NCBI GenBank assembly: GCA_046597185.1
Contig: JBKJLF010000790.1
Coordinates: forward strand, 1 to 7,333
Direction: 5' to 3'
DNA length: 7,333 nt
DNA from: CAMBDR01 sp046597185
GTDB taxonomy: Bacteria > Pseudomonadota > Gammaproteobacteria > Burkholderiales > Burkholderiaceae_D
In this document: positions 5,800 through 7,333 of the stretch, piece after piece
Position numbering within the stretch: position 1 is the stretch's first letter
Layout: each line of letters starts with the position of its first letter
Position numbers and translations under genes: made by a program
Notes under the pieces: generated by a model
What the model was told of the DNA's origin: nothing
Database searches by the model: none
Seen by the model: only the letters and a program-made list of their open reading frames with translations

Positions 5800-6591
5800 G
5801 TGAAATTACCGACGCGGCATGTACTGGGTCTGCTGCTTTCTTGCTTGGCTGGCACGGTTGTCGCGGATAATTATCACTGCGTTTCGCTGCAATATCCCCC
5901 CTTGATTCATCAGGACGACGATGGCAAAGTTGACGGCCTGGCAGTTGAACTGGTGACGGCCGTGTTCAAGCGCATGGGGCATAGCGTTAGCGTGGAAGTG
6001 TTGCCCTGGGCGCGCTCGCTGGCCTTGATGAAAGCGGGTGAGCGCGATTGTATCTTTACGATTTTCCGTAATGCCGAGCGCGAAGCGTTTCTTGACTTTA
6101 ATCAGCATTCGATTATTCCTCAGGTCGTGTATTTCTATGCGCAAAAGCGTGCACAATTAAAATTTGATGGCAATATGGGCTTGTTGTTGCAATATCGAAT
6201 TGGCACCGTGAATAAAATCAATTACGGCCCCAAATTTGAAGAAAACCGTAGCAAAATGCTGCTTGAAGAAGTTGGCTCACTGGAACAAAATTTCCAAAAG
6301 CTGGCTCTGGGGCGTATTGATTTGGTGCCGAGCAACTTCTATACTGCCAGCTTTACCCTTGAGCAGGCTGAGGTGAAGCCCTATGCCCGGCATTTGGTCA
6401 AATTGCCTGTGCCACTTGATACCGTGCCCAGCTTTATTGGTTTTGCCAAAGAACGCAAACTGCAGGCGCTGGCCGCCCAATTCGATGTGGAATTGAAAAA
6501 AGTGGTGCGTTCGGGTTTATATCAGAAACTTTTGAAGAAATATAACATCCAAATGACGCCAGAGCTGAAAAGTTATTTGCGCAATTTTTAA
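5800..6591 (+). CDS. Exported solute-binding-like protein (SBP_bac_3 type, no transporter alongside)
   Basis: Predicted periplasmic protein of the family-3 extracellular solute-binding fold, 263 residues from the GTG start. A signal peptide is clear: a basic n-region (MKLPTRH), hydrophobic core LGLLLSCLAGTVV, and likely cleavage after VVA-22, leaving about 241 mature residues. The mature start (YHCVSLQYPPLIHQDDDGKVDGL) and the segment from VDGLAVELVTAVFKRMG to PWARSLALMKAGERDC are typical of the family: a beta strand, the G-x-x-V-E-L helix, then a repeated-helix region. There is one cysteine after cleavage near the N-terminus (Cys27), but it is not at a lipobox position. No permease or ATPase gene is visible nearby, so it may be an orphan sensor or binding protein rather than part of an ABC importer. 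The ligand cannot be told from sequence. It is followed after 28 nt by the TIGR03790 gene, probably co-transcribed. The longer frame from 5731 is rejected for the reasons given at the promoter. Confidence 0.85.
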   Translation: MKLPTRHVLGLLLSCLAGTVVADNYHCVSLQYPPLIHQDDDGKVDGLAVELVTAVFKRMGHSVSVEVLPWARSLALMKAGERDCIFTIFRNAEREAFLDFNQHSIIPQVVYFYAQKRAQLKFDGNMGLLLQYRIGTVNKINYGPKFEENRSKMLLEEVGSLEQNFQKLALGRIDLVPSNFYTASFTLEQAEVKPYARHLVKLPVPLDTVPSFIGFAKERKLQALAAQFDVELKKVVRSGLYQKLLKKYNIQMTPELKSYLRNF

Positions 6592-6619
6592 TATGCTGCC
6601 GTGAACCGATGGAGTGGGT

Positions 6620-7333
6620 ATGCTGGACAGGCTCAATAGAAGATGGTTAAGGGGGTTGCTTTGTTGGCTGGGTTTGCTCTTGCTGCCACCGGTACAGGCA
6701 GGGTCATCCGTGGTTTTGAACCCGACACCATTTCAGTTAAGCGGCAATAATTTGGCGGTGGTGGTGAATGACGACGACCCAAATAGTGTGGCGGTAGCGC
6801 AATACTATCAAAAGGTGCGCCAGATTCCCGAACAAAACATCGTGCATGTGGTTTTGCCAGTGAAGCCGCATCGCTTGACCGCAGATGCCTTCCGCAAATT
6901 ACAGCGTAATATTTCGATTCAATTAATGCCCCATATTGAAGCCATTTTGCTGGTCTGGAGTTCGCCTTATGCGGTCGAGTGTCAATCCATCACCTCGGCG
7001 CTGAGTCTGGGCTTTGACGCTGCGCTGTGTAAAGACAGTTGTGCTGCCAGCAGGCCCAGCCGCTACTACAATTCCAATATTAGCCAACCGTTCAAACAAA
7101 TCGGCTTTCGGCCCTCGATGTTGTTGCCCATAGAAAGCGTTGAGCAAGCCAAGGCTATTATTGATCATGGCGTGGCCAGTGGTTTCAGGATAACGCCCGC
7201 TTCGGCTTATTTTGTGCATACCAGCGACACCAAGCGCAATAGCCGTGCGGCTTTTTTTCCGCCGCCGGGCGTGGTGCTTGATAAAAAACTGACGATACGC
7301 CATGTGCAAGCCGATTTCCTGGCTGGCGCACAG
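6620..7333 (+). CDS. TIGR03790-family exported protein (5' part, runs off right edge)
   Basis: The open frame starts at ATG 6620, with GGAG 5 nt upstream, and continues for 238 codons to the window edge. A signal peptide is evident: basic MLDRLNRRWLRG, hydrophobic LLCWLGLLLLPP, and cleavage likely after VQA-27. The mature part has features I associate with TIGR03790: NLAVVVNDDDPNSVAVAQYY (44-63) followed by KVRQIPEQNIVHVVLP (65-80); the LVWSSPYAVECQSITSAL segment (111-128); GFDAALCKDSC with paired cysteines 137 and 141; FRPSMLLPIES (163-173); and AIIDHGVASG (179-188). That family is uncharacterised. From memory of its description, it occurs only in species that encode exosortase, the proposed PEP-CTERM sorting transpeptidase. 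Enzymatic function is unknown. The gene probably shares a transcript with the solute-binding-like gene. The family call is by motif memory, not a search. Confidence 0.75.
   Translation, partial: MLDRLNRRWLRGLLCWLGLLLLPPVQAGSSVVLNPTPFQLSGNNLAVVVNDDDPNSVAVAQYYQKVRQIPEQNIVHVVLPVKPHRLTADAFRKLQRNISIQLMPHIEAILLVWSSPYAVECQSITSALSLGFDAALCKDSCAASRPSRYYNSNISQPFKQIGFRPSMLLPIESVEQAKAIIDHGVASGFRITPASAYFVHTSDTKRNSRAAFFPPPGVVLDKKLTIRHVQADFLAGAQ

Noticed and set aside
6923..7309. Minus-strand 128-codon frame inside the TIGR03790 region
   Set aside because: It is a shadow of the plus-strand gene, which has a ribosome binding site, a signal peptide and family motifs; the shadow has none.

Overview
The window looks like ordinary chromosome from a Gram-negative bacterium, most likely a betaproteobacterium (Nitrosomonadales or Burkholderiales type). 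Reasons: a class I [4Fe-4S] fumarase directly upstream of murI, a proteobacterial-style AMP-forming acetyl-CoA synthetase, tRNA-His with encoded G-1 and CCA, mixed base composition, and a TIGR03790-family gene, a family known only from species with an exosortase (PEP-CTERM) sorting system. The taxonomic guess is inference from protein style, not from a search.

Left part, minus strand: the N-terminal part of an unrecognised single-pass membrane protein runs off the left edge (1-292). Upstream of it lie a rho-independent terminator (345-373), a 10-bp inverted repeat (421-457) and tRNA-His(GTG) (467-543) with its own near-consensus promoter (598-626). Next come murI (glutamate racemase, 666-1520) and fumA (class I fumarate hydratase, 1537-3102), 16 nt apart and probably one transcript. 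I see no terminator between murI and tRNA-His, so the 345-373 terminator may serve both.

Middle: a 383-bp divergent intergenic region (3103-3485) separates fumA from acs. It holds a candidate 25-codon leader ORF ahead of fumA and, on the acs side, a cluster of GTGGT/ACCAC half-sites, one pair of which fits the operator pattern of FadR-type GntR regulators.

Right part, plus strand: acs (3486-5492) is followed by tRNA-Ser(GGA) (5563-5653) with an extended -10 promoter and a strong terminator (5697-5730). A new unit then starts from an extended -10 promoter (5754-5762). It contains an exported solute-binding-like protein (GTG start at 5800) and, 28 nt later, the 5' 238 codons of an exported TIGR03790-family protein that continues past the right edge.

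Functionally, fumA (TCA cycle) and acs (acetate activation to acetyl-CoA) face each other across a shared control region. murI supplies D-glutamate for peptidoglycan. The last two genes are cell-envelope proteins of unknown role. No transposon, CRISPR array, prophage or defence gene is visible. The least characterised part is the solute-binding/TIGR03790 pair.
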